A program made the position numbers and the translations under genes. Below are positions 11,472 through 20,800 of a DNA stretch of 64,000 nt, one piece after another. The DNA comes from Serratia sarumanii (GTDB lineage: Bacteria > Pseudomonadota > Gammaproteobacteria > Enterobacterales > Enterobacteriaceae). A model generated the notes under the pieces. That model was not told the origin of the DNA. It did no database searches and saw only the letters and a list, made by a program, of their open reading frames with translations. The DNA lies in NCBI RefSeq assembly GCF_029962605.1, contig NZ_CP124750.1:2604001-2668000 (forward strand), written 5' to 3'. Each line of letters starts with the position of its first letter. Position 1 is the stretch's first letter.

Positions 11472-11546
11472 GGCCAAGATCCGCATGGCGCATCGCCGCG
11501 GGCCGCGCTATGCTGAAATCCGCTTTTCTTATTAAAACACGGGCAT

Positions 11547-12272
11547 ATGCATAAAATTGTTTTTGTGGAAGACGATCCCGAAGTCGGCAAACTGATCGCC
11601 GCCTATCTGGGCAAACACGACATCGAGGTGCTGATCGAGCCGCGCGGCGACAGCGCGCAGGCGCGCATCGCGCACGAGCAACCCGATTTGGTGCTGCTGG
11701 ACATCATGCTGCCCGGCAAAGACGGCATGACGCTGTGCCGCGATCTGCGCCCCACCTTCCCCGGCCCGATCGTGCTGCTCACCTCGCTCGACAGCGACAT
11801 GAACCATATCCTGTCGCTGGAGATGGGCGCCAACGACTATATCCTGAAAACCACGCCGCCGGCGGTGCTGCTGGCACGCCTGCGTTTGCACCTGCGCCAA
11901 CACGGCCAACAGCCGAAAGAAGAGTCGGTTCAGCCGCTCACCCAGCACAACGCGCTGCATTTCGGGCTATTGTGCATCGATCCGGTCAACCGGCAGGTCA
12001 CGCTGGGCGAAGAAACTGTCACGCTGTCCACCTCGGATTTCGATCTGCTGTGGGAACTGGCGACCCACGCCGGGCAGATCATGGATCGCGAGGCGCTGCT
12101 GCAAAACCTGCGCGGCGTGAGCTACGACGGCATGGACCGCAGCATCGACGTGGCGATCTCCCGCCTGCGCCGCAAGCTGTACGACAACGCGCTGGAGCCG
12201 TTCCGCATCAAGACCGTGCGCAATAAAGGTTATCTGTTCGCCCCTAACGCCTGGGCATCGGTGCAACAATGA
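11547..12272 (+). CDS. rstA: Response regulator RstA
   Basis: OmpR-class response regulator paired with RstB. The receiver domain (1-120) has acidic residues Asp9 and Asp10, phospho-acceptor Asp52 in LVLLDIMLPGKDG and Lys near 102. The winged-helix DNA-binding domain occupies about 135-236 and ends in the usual KTVRNKGYLF. In E. coli RstA is induced by low Mg2+ through PhoP and activates asr at acid pH. A matching RstA box lies before asr in this window (16249-16262). The stop overlaps the rstB start by 4 bases. Confidence 0.96.
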   Translation: MHKIVFVEDDPEVGKLIAAYLGKHDIEVLIEPRGDSAQARIAHEQPDLVLLDIMLPGKDGMTLCRDLRPTFPGPIVLLTSLDSDMNHILSLEMGANDYILKTTPPAVLLARLRLHLRQHGQQPKEESVQPLTQHNALHFGLLCIDPVNRQVTLGEETVTLSTSDFDLLWELATHAGQIMDREALLQNLRGVSYDGMDRSIDVAISRLRRKLYDNALEPFRIKTVRNKGYLFAPNAWASVQQ

Positions 12273-13573
12273 GAAAACTTTTCGTCCAGTTCTTCCTGTT
12301 GCTGTTCGTCTGTTTTCTAGTGATGGCGATGCTGGTCGGCCTGGTGTACAAGGTGACCGCCGAGCGCGCCGGCCGCCAGTCGATGGACGATCTGATGAAA
12401 AGTTCGCTGTACCTGATGCGCAGCGAGCTGCGCGAAATCCCGCTGAAGGACTGGAACAAGACCATCGCCACGCTGGATCTCAACCTGTCGTTCAAGCTGC
12501 ATATCGAACCGCTCGGCAAACAGGAACTGAGCGAGGATCTGAAAAAGCGGCTGCGGCTGGGGGAAATCATCGCCCTCGACGATCAGTACACCTTTATGCA
12601 GCGCATTCCGCGCAGCCACTATGTGTTGGTGGTCGGCCCCATTCCTTATCTGTTCTACCTGCATCAGATGCGCCTGCTGGATCTGGTGTTGCTGGTGTTT
12701 ATCGGCATGTCGCTGGCGCTGCCGGTGTTTCTGTGGATGCGGCCGCACTGGCAAGACCTGCTCAAGCTGGAAAACGCCGCCCAGCGGCTCGGCGCCGGGC
12801 ATCTAGATGAACGCACCCACTTCGATCCTACCTCCAGCCTGAGCCGGCTCGGCGTGGCGTTCAACCAGATGGCCGACAACGTCAATACCCTGATCGCCAG
12901 CAAGAAACAGCTGATCGACGGCATCGCGCACGAGCTGCGCACGCCGCTGGTGCGCCTGCGCTACCGGCTTGAAATGAGCGATAACCTGTCCGACAGCGAG
13001 CAGCAGGCGCTGAACCGCGATATCGGCCAGTTGGAGTCGCTGATCGACGAGCTGCTGACCTATGCCCGTCTGGACCGTCCGCAGGTTGCGTTAAACATTG
13101 AACCCATCGATCTGCCAAAGTGGCTCGAGGACAAGGTCGATGATATCCGCCTGATCCATCAGGATCGCGACATCCAGCTCGATATCCCGCACGTCGGCGA
13201 CTTCGGCGGCGTCGATCTGCGCCTGATGGAGCGCGTGCTCGACAACCTGGTCAACAACGCGCTGCGCTATTCCGAACAGCGGCTGCGCGTTGGCCTGTGG
13301 TTTGACGGCGACCTCGCCTGCTTGCAGGTCGAGGATGACGGGCCGGGTATCCCGCCGGAAGAGCGCGAACGGGTGTTTGAACCTTTCGTCCGTCTCGATC
13401 CCAGCCGCGATCGCGCTACCGGCGGCTGCGGGCTGGGGCTGGCCATCGTCCATTCCATCGCCGTCGCCCACCAAGGACAGGTGTTCGTCGAAGGCAGTTC
13501 GCTCGGCGGCGCCAGCTTCCGTTTCTGCTGGCCGGTGAAGCCGACATTCAGTTTAAAAGCCGATCTGGCGTAA
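12269..13573 (+). CDS. rstB: Sensor histidine kinase RstB
   Basis: Inner-membrane sensor kinase, 434 residues against 433 in E. coli. Membrane helices lie at about 7-28 and 137-156 and flank a periplasmic sensor domain of about 105 residues; a HAMP segment follows (about 157-208). The phosphorylated residue is His221 in GIAHELRTP. The ATPase domain has the N box VNNALRYSE, G1 box DDGPGIPP and G2 box GCGLGLAIV. It overlaps rstA by ATGA, so the two are translationally coupled. Confidence 0.95.
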   Translation: MRKLFVQFFLLLFVCFLVMAMLVGLVYKVTAERAGRQSMDDLMKSSLYLMRSELREIPLKDWNKTIATLDLNLSFKLHIEPLGKQELSEDLKKRLRLGEIIALDDQYTFMQRIPRSHYVLVVGPIPYLFYLHQMRLLDLVLLVFIGMSLALPVFLWMRPHWQDLLKLENAAQRLGAGHLDERTHFDPTSSLSRLGVAFNQMADNVNTLIASKKQLIDGIAHELRTPLVRLRYRLEMSDNLSDSEQQALNRDIGQLESLIDELLTYARLDRPQVALNIEPIDLPKWLEDKVDDIRLIHQDRDIQLDIPHVGDFGGVDLRLMERVLDNLVNNALRYSEQRLRVGLWFDGDLACLQVEDDGPGIPPEERERVFEPFVRLDPSRDRATGGCGLGLAIVHSIAVAHQGQVFVEGSSLGGASFRFCWPVKPTFSLKADLA

Positions 13574-13607
13574 TGCCGCCAGACCTTCTCATTGGAGCCG
13601 AATAATA

Positions 13608-15107
13608 ATGACATCTGCACATTCCAACACGTCTGCTTACGATCACCTGCGCGCCCTGTTCAGCCGGCTGTCGCGTTTCGGCCACCTGTCCGCCATCGCC
13701 GGTTGGGACATGCAAACCATGATGCCGCCGGGCGGCAGCAAGGCGCGCTCCGAAGCGCTGGCCGAGCTGAGCGTGCTGCAGCACCAGATTTTAACGGCAC
13801 AAAGCACCGGCGCGCTGTTGGATCGCGCGCAGCAAGAGACGCTGGACGAACTCGACCGCGCCAACCTGCGCGAAATGCGCCGCCAATATGAAGACGCCGT
13901 GCTGCTGCCGGCCGCGCTGGTCGAAGCCAAATCGCTGGCCGGCGCGCGCTGCGAACACGCCTGGCGCGCCCAGCGCCCGGCCAACGACTGGGACGGCTTC
14001 GCCGAAAACCTGCGCGAAGTGGTCAAGCTCAGCCGGGAAGAAGCGCAGATCCGCGCACAGTCGGCCGGCACCAGCCGTTACGACGCCCTGCTAAACCTGT
14101 ATGAACCGGGCATGCGCAGCAGCGATCTCGACCGCATCTTCGGCGATCTGAAAACCTGGCTGCCGGATCTGTTGCAGCGCGTGGTGGCCAAACAGGCTAA
14201 CGAGCCCTGCCAGGCGCCGCAGGGTCCGTTCAATGTGGACACCCAGCGCCAGCTTAGCCTCAGCGTGATGAAGCTGCTCGGTTTCAACTTCGACAACGGC
14301 CGCGTCGACGTCAGCGCCCACCCGTTCTGCGGCGGCGTGCCGGAAGATGTGCGCATCACCACGCGTTACAACGAGAAAGAGTTTTTGACCGCGCTGCTCG
14401 GCATCGTGCACGAAACCGGCCACGCCCGCTACGAGCAGAACCTGCCGCGCGATCTGCTCGGCCAGCCGGTCGCCCTGGCTCGTTCCACCGCTATCCACGA
14501 ATCGCAAAGCCTGCTGTTCGAAATGCAGCTGGCGCGCGGCGATGAATTCCTGAAGATCTTGCGTCCGTTGGTCACCGCGCAGTTTGGCGAACAGCCGGCG
14601 CTGGAAGAGGCCAACTTTATTCGCCTCAACCAGCGCGTTAAACCGGGCCTGATCCGCGTCGACGCCGACGAGGTGAGCTATCCTGCCCACGTCATCCTGC
14701 GCTACGAAATTGAAAAAGCGCTGATCGAAGGCGATATCGAGGTGGAAGACATTCCGGCGCTGTGGAATGAGAAGATGCAGGCTTATCTCGGCCTCGACAC
14801 CATCGGCAACTACCGCAACGGCTGCATGCAGGATATTCACTGGACCGACGGCGCCTTCGGCTACTTCCCGACGTACACCCTCGGCGCGATGTACGCCGCG
14901 CAGCTGTTCCACAGCGTGCGTCAGGCCCTGCCTTCGCTGAGCGAAGATATCGCCGCCGGCAACCTGCAGCCGCTGTTCCACTGGTTGCAGCACAATATTT
15001 GGCGCCACGGCAGCCGTTTCCCGACCGAAACGCTGATCGCCAACGCGACCGGCGAAGCGCTCAACCCGCGCTACTTCCGTCAGCATTTGGAAACCCGCTA
15101 CCTGTAA
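13608..15107 (+). CDS. Metallocarboxypeptidase, M32 (Taq) family
   Basis: Cytosolic zinc carboxypeptidase of 499 residues, the normal length for the thermostable carboxypeptidase 1 (Taq) family. The zinc motif HETGH is at 268-272, and HESQSLLFE about 30 residues later supplies the third ligand region. It removes C-terminal residues of broad type except proline. The start follows rstB by 34 bases, with GGAGCC upstream, so some cotranscription with rstAB is possible. No signal peptide. E. coli has no counterpart at this locus. Confidence 0.93.
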   Translation: MTSAHSNTSAYDHLRALFSRLSRFGHLSAIAGWDMQTMMPPGGSKARSEALAELSVLQHQILTAQSTGALLDRAQQETLDELDRANLREMRRQYEDAVLLPAALVEAKSLAGARCEHAWRAQRPANDWDGFAENLREVVKLSREEAQIRAQSAGTSRYDALLNLYEPGMRSSDLDRIFGDLKTWLPDLLQRVVAKQANEPCQAPQGPFNVDTQRQLSLSVMKLLGFNFDNGRVDVSAHPFCGGVPEDVRITTRYNEKEFLTALLGIVHETGHARYEQNLPRDLLGQPVALARSTAIHESQSLLFEMQLARGDEFLKILRPLVTAQFGEQPALEEANFIRLNQRVKPGLIRVDADEVSYPAHVILRYEIEKALIEGDIEVEDIPALWNEKMQAYLGLDTIGNYRNGCMQDIHWTDGAFGYFPTYTLGAMYAAQLFHSVRQALPSLSEDIAAGNLQPLFHWLQHNIWRHGSRFPTETLIANATGEALNPRYFRQHLETRYL

Positions 15108-15115
15108 TCTCTCCT

Positions 15116-15140
15116 GGCGCGGCCCCGGCCGCGCCCTTTT
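15116..15140 (+). terminator. Terminator after the M32 carboxypeptidase gene
   Basis: GGCGCGGCC (15116-15124) and GGCCGCGCC (15127-15135) form a very GC-rich stem followed by CTTTT. The drawn 2-base loop would open to at least 4 in practice. Confidence 0.6.
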
Positions 15141-15276
15141 CCCGCCTGCATGACCGGATAATGTTTCATAGCGCGCATTCCTTGCCGACAACGCCTTGGC
15201 TACAGAGTGGCGGCTGGCTACTCACCATAAGTATGTTGTAACTAAAATAGCAAAAAACGCCGGGCTTTCCGGCCTC

Positions 15277-16182
15277 TCATCCCAGCGCATGACGGGCGAT
15301 CATCGCCGCCAGCTGCGGCCTCAATGGCGCGGGCAGGTCATGCCCCATGCCCGGCATGATATGCAATTTGGCGTTGGCGACCGCACGGGCGATCGCAACC
15401 CCACCCGCCTTGCGCACCAGCCGGTCGCGATCGCCGTGAATAACCAGCGTCGGCGCGGCTATGCGCCGGCTATAACGACGCAGATCGCCGCTGCCGAGCA
15501 ACGCGGAAAGTTGCCGCTGCATGCCTTCCGGATCCACGCCCCGCTTCAGCAACCGCGTCACCAGCGTATCCAGCTCCGCCTCCTCCGGCGGATAAAATCG
15601 GGTGCCGAGCGCGCGCAGGAAGGTTTTCATCCCCTCGTGGCGCTGCTGCAGCGTCAAATCGGCCGCAGGCCGGCGCACCAACAGCCATAGCAGCGAAGGG
15701 GCCGGCGGCGGTAACAGCGGTTGATTGGTGCTGGAGAACAAGATGCATAACGAGGCGACGCGCTGCGGGTATTCGGCGGCCAGCACCTGGGCGATCATCC
15801 CCCCCATCGAAGCGCCCAGTACGTGAGCCTGCGGAATGCGTAAATGATCGAGCAGATGCGCCGCGTCCGCCGCCATGTCCGCCAGGGTATAAGGCACCGG
15901 CGTTTGCCAACCGAGCTGGGCGCGCAACATCAGCAGCCACAACGGCTGCGTACGTTGTGCCTGCGTTTTGCCGGAAAGGCCGACGTCTCGGTTGTCATAG
16001 CGGATCACCCGAAATCCCTTGGCCACCAGGGCGCGGCAGAAGTCGTCAGGCCACAGCAAAAGCTGTGCGCCGATACCCATGATGAGCAGCAGCGGCGGGT
16101 GCGCCTCATCGCCCCAGTCCTCATAGGCCAGCGGCACCTCGCCCTGTTCGGTCACGCCACAACGAATTGATATCTCGTTCAT
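15277..16182 (-). CDS. Alpha/beta hydrolase
   Basis: Alpha/beta-hydrolase-fold protein of 301 residues. The oxyanion strand LLLIMGIGAQLLLWP (31-45), the nucleophile elbow GASMGG with Ser125, the acid region HGDRDRLVR near 237 and the catalytic histidine in MPGMGHDLP near 280 are all present. The lid region has a long helical insert, similar to haloperoxidase or esterase-type enzymes of the pimeloyl-ACP esterase group. Substrate unknown. AAAAGGA lies 7 bases before the ATG. It is divergent from asr and shares its 185-base upstream spacer. Confidence 0.9.
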   Translation of the reverse strand: MNEISIRCGVTEQGEVPLAYEDWGDEAHPPLLLIMGIGAQLLLWPDDFCRALVAKGFRVIRYDNRDVGLSGKTQAQRTQPLWLLMLRAQLGWQTPVPYTLADMAADAAHLLDHLRIPQAHVLGASMGGMIAQVLAAEYPQRVASLCILFSSTNQPLLPPPAPSLLWLLVRRPAADLTLQQRHEGMKTFLRALGTRFYPPEEAELDTLVTRLLKRGVDPEGMQRQLSALLGSGDLRRYSRRIAAPTLVIHGDRDRLVRKAGGVAIARAVANAKLHIMPGMGHDLPAPLRPQLAAMIARHALG

Positions 16183-16248
16183 GTTAAATCCTTTTTACCG
16201 TGCCTGGCGGTCATTATAACAGCAATCCCACTCCCCACCGCCGCCCTG

Positions 16249-16262
16249 TACATTAGGTTACA
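16249..16262 (+). promoter_or_regulatory. RstA box upstream of asr
   Basis: TACATTAGGTTACA matches the E. coli RstA box TACATNTNGTTACA except at one base. It lies about 43 bases before a likely -10 element TACTAT (16305-16310) of the asr promoter. Confidence 0.75.
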
Positions 16263-16367
16263 TGCCGAAACCAATCACTCACGGAAAGGCGGACGCCGTT
16301 TGCCTACTATCATTTCAACGGCCCCGCAGTGGGGTTGATACCCAAAAGCCATATTGAGGATTCTGCG

Positions 16368-16643
16368 ATGAAAAAAGTATTAGCTCTGGTTGTTGCCGCT
16401 GCAATGGGTCTGTCTTCCGTAGCTTTCGCTGCCGAGGCTGCCACCACCGCACCTGCGGCTAGCGCAACCACCGCCACCGCTGCGCCGGCTAAAGCCCAGG
16501 TGAAACACCACGGCAAGAAAGCCCCGGTTCAGAAAGCTCAGGCGGCCAAAAAGCATCACAAAAAAGCCGGTGCGAAAGCCCCGGCCCAAAAAGCCCAGGC
16601 GGCTAAAAAACACCACAAGAAAGCCAGCCACAAAAAGGCGTAA
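16368..16643 (+). CDS. asr: Acid-shock protein Asr precursor
   Basis: Small basic periplasmic protein induced by acid. The 91-residue product begins [20 protein letters not shown] and has a signal peptide cleaved after AFA (about residue 20), like E. coli Asr. The mature part is alanine/threonine-rich and then consists of repeats of the type [12 protein letters not shown] (near 53, 73 and 85). TGAGGA is 7 bases before the ATG at 16368; an upstream ATG at 16329 is rejected. The RstA box upstream and the rstAB genes 4 kb away support acid induction through RstA. Confidence 0.95.
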   Translation: MKKVLALVVAAAMGLSSVAFAAEAATTAPAASATTATAAPAKAQVKHHGKKAPVQKAQAAKKHHKKAGAKAPAQKAQAAKKHHKKASHKKA

Positions 16644-16684
16644 CAACGTGAGGATCCCCTCACCGTTTCAGGCTTGACGTGTAC

Positions 16685-16710
16685 AACACCCGGTTCGCCG
16701 GGTGTTTTTT
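16685..16710 (+). terminator. Terminator between asr and ydgU
   Basis: AACACCCGG (16685-16693) pairs with CCGGGTGTT (16698-16706) around a TTCG tetraloop, followed by TTTT. Since ydgU lies 19 bases beyond, read-through probably sets its level. Confidence 0.88.
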
Positions 16711-16728
16711 CATCGGGGGTTCGCATTG

Positions 16729-16809
16729 ATGCTGCGCCGCTACCTGTTCGAGATCGTTCTGACCGCCCTGATCCTTTGCGGACTGATCGCCGTCTTTTTT
16801 TACCTGTAG
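16729..16809 (+). CDS. ydgU: Small inner-membrane protein YdgU (26 aa)
   Basis: A 26-codon frame read directly from the bases: MLRRYLFEIVLTALILCGLI, then six more residues ending in FFYL. It has two Arg near the N-terminus and one hydrophobic helix of about 20 residues, as expected for a single-pass small membrane protein. E. coli has an acid-shock-inducible 27-residue membrane protein, YdgU, at the same place between asr and ydgD. A GGGGG run about 10 bases upstream can serve as ribosome site. Position, size and type agree; exact identity was not checked by alignment. Confidence 0.8.
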   Translation: MLRRYLFEIVLTALILCGLIAVFFYL

Positions 16810-16936
16810 CCTGCCGCATCGCCGGCGGGAAATTATTGAAAAATCAATTATTGCCCATCCACACGGATGCTAAATCAGTCTATAGTTAGCATTCAGTGTG
16901 TTTATGGATGATCCGTATTTGTCAGGCAAGAGATCT

Positions 16937-17749
16937 ATGCGCAAATCCGTTTTACTGTTGCTGTGCTCACTCCCGCTCATCGCTGCTCAGGCGGCACGTG
17001 CCGACGGCCCGTCCAAGGCCGAGCAAACGCGTCTGTTTTTCGGCAAAGATGAACGCATCAAGGTCACGGATACCACCGCCCAGCCCTGGCAGGCCATCGG
17101 CCAGGTCGAAACCGCCAGCGGCAATCTGTGTACCGCCACGCTGATCTCCCCACACCTGGCGTTGACCGCCGGCCACTGTGTGCTGGCGCCGCCGGGGCAA
17201 CTGGATAAAGCCATCGCCCTGCGCTTCGTGGCGGGTGATAAATCCTGGCGGTATCAAACCGACAATATCGAAACTCTGGTCGACAGCAAGCTGGGCAAAA
17301 AGCTGAAGCCGGACGGCGATGGCTGGATCGTGCCGCCCGCCGCCGCCGCTTATGACTTTGCGCTGATCCGTCTGAAAGACAAAAAGCCGCTGCCGATCGC
17401 ACCGTTGCCGCTGTGGCAAGGCGACAGCAAAGCGCTGACCCAGGCCCTGAAACAGGCCAAGCGGTTGATTACTCAGGCGGGTTACCCGGAGGATCATCTG
17501 GATGACCTCTACAGCCACCAAAACTGCAAGGTCACCGGCTGGGCCCAGCAAGGCGTACTGTCGCACCAGTGTGATACCCTGCCCGGCGACAGCGGCTCAC
17601 CGCTGCTGTTGAAAACCGCCGACGGCTGGCAGTTGATCGCCATCCAAAGCTCGGCGCCGGCGGCGAAAGATCGCTACCGCGCCGATAACCGCGCCCTGGC
17701 GGTGCCCGGCATCCGCGAAGCGCTAGACGCCCTAGCGGCGGGCAAATAG
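16937..17749 (+). CDS. ydgD: YdgD, secreted trypsin-like serine protease
   Basis: Periplasmic chymotrypsin-fold peptidase. The start at 16937 gives a signal peptide ending near AARA (residue 22) and a 270-residue product. The catalytic triad is visible: His80 in LTAGHC, Asp140 in YDFALIRL and Ser219 in GDSGSP. Three cysteines (65, 81 and about 197-212) fit disulphides. It follows asr-ydgU as in E. coli, where YdgD is an uncharacterised peptidase. An in-frame ATG at 16898 would spoil the signal peptide and is rejected. Confidence 0.92.
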   Translation: MRKSVLLLLCSLPLIAAQAARADGPSKAEQTRLFFGKDERIKVTDTTAQPWQAIGQVETASGNLCTATLISPHLALTAGHCVLAPPGQLDKAIALRFVAGDKSWRYQTDNIETLVDSKLGKKLKPDGDGWIVPPAAAAYDFALIRLKDKKPLPIAPLPLWQGDSKALTQALKQAKRLITQAGYPEDHLDDLYSHQNCKVTGWAQQGVLSHQCDTLPGDSGSPLLLKTADGWQLIAIQSSAPAAKDRYRADNRALAVPGIREALDALAAGK

Positions 17750-17756
17750 CTCTCGT

Positions 17757-17787
17757 AACGGCGCATCAAGCGCCGTTGCTGTTTCTC
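17757..17787 (+). terminator. Probable terminator after ydgD
   Basis: AACGGCGC (17757-17764) pairs with GCGCCGTT (17770-17777), followed by the mixed T-rich GCTGTTTCTC. A second GC-only inverted repeat (17813-17821 / 17829-17837) lies nearer the hrpA stop. Confidence 0.5.
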
Positions 17788-17845
17788 TGTTCTCTGAATT
17801 TCAACTTGCGCTGCGCCGGCCGTTTGCCGGCCGGCGCGCCCGAAC

Positions 17846-20800
17846 TTAGCCCGAAAGCTGCTCGATAGTTTGCATAATGCGCTTGTCGGAGATCGGGTAC
17901 GGCGTGCCCAGCTGCTGCGCGAACAGGCTGACGCGCAGCTCTTCGATCATCCAGCGCACCGCTTTCACCTCTTCCTCCTGCTGCCGCTTTGGCGGCAGCT
18001 TGTTCAGCCACTGCTGCCACGCCTGCTGCACCTGCTCAACCCGCAGCATCTGCGCGCGATCGCGATGCGGATCGATGGCCAGTTTTTCCAATCGGCGTTC
18101 GATCGCCTGCAGGTAGCGCAGCGTGTCCGGCAGGCGTTTCCAGCCGTTGCCGGTGACGAAACCGCGGTAAACCAGGCCGCCAAGCTGGGTTTTGATGTCC
18201 GACAACGCCAGCGCCAAGGACATGTCCACCCGGCCTTTCAGCCGTTTGTTGATGTTGAAGACCGCCGTCAGGATCTGCTCAACCTGCCTGGCCACCTCGA
18301 CGACCGTGTCGTTCAGCTCGGCGCGGATCTGCTCCTGCAGGCGCGCAAAGCCTTCCTCTTGCCAGACCGGGCCGCCGTGTTCGGCGATCAGCTTGTCGAT
18401 ACCGCACGAAATGCAATCGTCAATCAGCTCAAGCACCTTGCCGTACGGGTTGAAGTAGAGCCCCAGCTTGGCCTTGTTCGGCAGCTTTTCATGCAGGTAT
18501 TTGATCGGCGAAGGAATATTCAGCAACAGCAGGCGGCGCGTGCCCTGCCACATCGCCTGTTGCTGCTCGCTTTCGCTGTCGAACAGGCGGATCGCCACGC
18601 TGTCCTTTTCATCCACCAACGCCGGGTAAGCCTTCATCGAATAGCCGCCGCGCTTCTGCTCGTAAAACGCCGGCAGTTGGCCAAAGCTCCAGACATGCAG
18701 ATTGCTCTGCTCAAGCCCATCGTCGGCCACCGCCGACAGCGTCTCCTGCACCTTCTCTTTCAGCTGCAGGCGCAACGCGGCCAGGTCTTTGCCTTCGCGC
18801 AGCGTCTGATTTTTCTCGCCCACCACGCGGAAGGTCATCTTCAGGTGATCGGGTACCTGATCCCACTGCCAGTCATCACGTGACACGGTCACGCCAGTCA
18901 TGCGCCGCAGCTCGCGCTCCAGCGCGTCCAGCAGCGGCAATTCCAGCGCAGTGACGCGGCCAAGGAACGCCTCGGCGTAGTTCGGCGCCGGCACGAAGTT
19001 GCGGCGCACCGGTTTCGGCAACGATTTGATCAGCGCAATCACCAGCTCGCGGCGGATGCCGGGGATCTGCCATTCGAAGCCCTGCTCCTCCACCTGGTTG
19101 AGGATCGGCAGCGGAATGTGCACCGTCACGCCGTCGGCGTCGGTGCCCGGTTCAAACTGGTAGCTCAGCCGCAGCTTGAGGTTGCCCTGATGCCAAAAGT
19201 TCGGGTAATCGAGCGCGCTGATCTTATTGGCGCCGTCCTTGATCAGCATCTCTTTTTCGAAGTTCAGCAGATCCGGCTGCTGTTTGGCCGCGCTCTTCCA
19301 CCAACTGTCGAAATGACGGCCGGAAACCACGTCGTTGGGGAGACGGCGATCGTAGAAGCCGAACAGCGTTTCGTCATCCACCAGGATGTCGCGGCGGCGT
19401 GATTTATGCTCCAGCTCCTCCACTTCGGCGCGCAGCTTTTGGTTGTCGCGGAAGAAGGCGTGGCGCGTCTGCCAGTCGCCCTCCACCAGCGCATGGCGAA
19501 TAAACAGCTCACGGCACAGCAGCGGATCAATGGAGCCGTAATTGACCTGGCGCGCCGCGACGATCGGCAGGCCGAACAGCGTGACCTTTTCGCTGGCCAT
19601 CACCGCCCCCTGCGACTTCGACCAGTGCGGTTCGCTGTAGCTGTGTTTCACCAGGTGCTGAGCCAGCGGTTCGATCCATTCCGGTTCGATGCGCGCAGCG
19701 ATACGCCCCCACAGGCGGCTGGTTTCCACCAGTTCGGCCACCATGGTCCACTTCGGCGGCTTCTTGAACAGGCCGGAGCCGGGGAAGATGGAGAAGCGGG
19801 CGTTGCGTGCGCCGGTGTATTCCTGCTTGTCCGCATCCTTCTGACCAATGTGCGACAGCAGGCCGGTCAGCAGCGCGGTGTGCACGCTGCGGTAGTCGGA
19901 AGGCGTGCTGTTGATCGGCAGCCCCAGCTCTTTCACCACCTGGCGCAGCTGGGTGTAGATATCCTGCCACTCGCGCACCCGCAGGTAGTTGAGGAAATCG
20001 TTGCGGCATAGCCGGCGGAACTGGCTGGAGGAGTTCGCTTTTTGCTGCTCCTGCAGATAATCCCACAGGTTGACGAACGCCAGGAAGTCCGAGTCCTTGT
20101 CGGCGAAGCGGCGGTGTTTTTCATCCGAGGCCTGCTGCTTGTCCATCGGGCGCTCACGCGGATCCTGAATCGACAGCGCGGCGGTGATGATCATCACCTC
20201 GCGCACGCTGCCGCTCTTCTGCGCTTCCAGCACCATGCGCGCCAGACGCGGGTCGATCGGCAACTGCGCCAGCTGGCGGCCCTGCGGCGTCAGCTGATAG
20301 TGGCCGTTGTCGGCGGTGGCGATCGCCCCCAGCTCTTCCAGCAGGCGCACGCCATCCTGAATGTTGCGCTTGTCCGGCGCCTCGACGAACGGAAACGCGG
20401 CAATGTCGCCCAGCCCCAGCGAGGTCATCTGCAGAATGACCGAAGCCAGGTTGGTGCGCAGAATTTCCGGATCGGTAAACGCCGGCCGCGACAGGAAATC
20501 CTGCTCGGAGTACAGGCGGATGCACACCCCTTCCGATACGCGGCCGCAGCGCCCTTTACGCTGGTTGGCAGAAGCCTGCGACACCGGTTCGATCGGCAGG
20601 CGCTGCACCTTGGTGCGGAAGCTGTAGCGGCTGATGCGCGCGGTGCCCGGATCGATGACGTACTTGATGCCCGGCACCGTCAGCGAGGTTTCCGCCACGT
20701 TGGTGGCCAGCACGATGCGGCGGCCGTGGTGCGACTGGAACACCCGGTTCTGCTCGCTGTTCGACAGGCGTGCATACAGCGGCAGCACCTCGGTGTGCGG

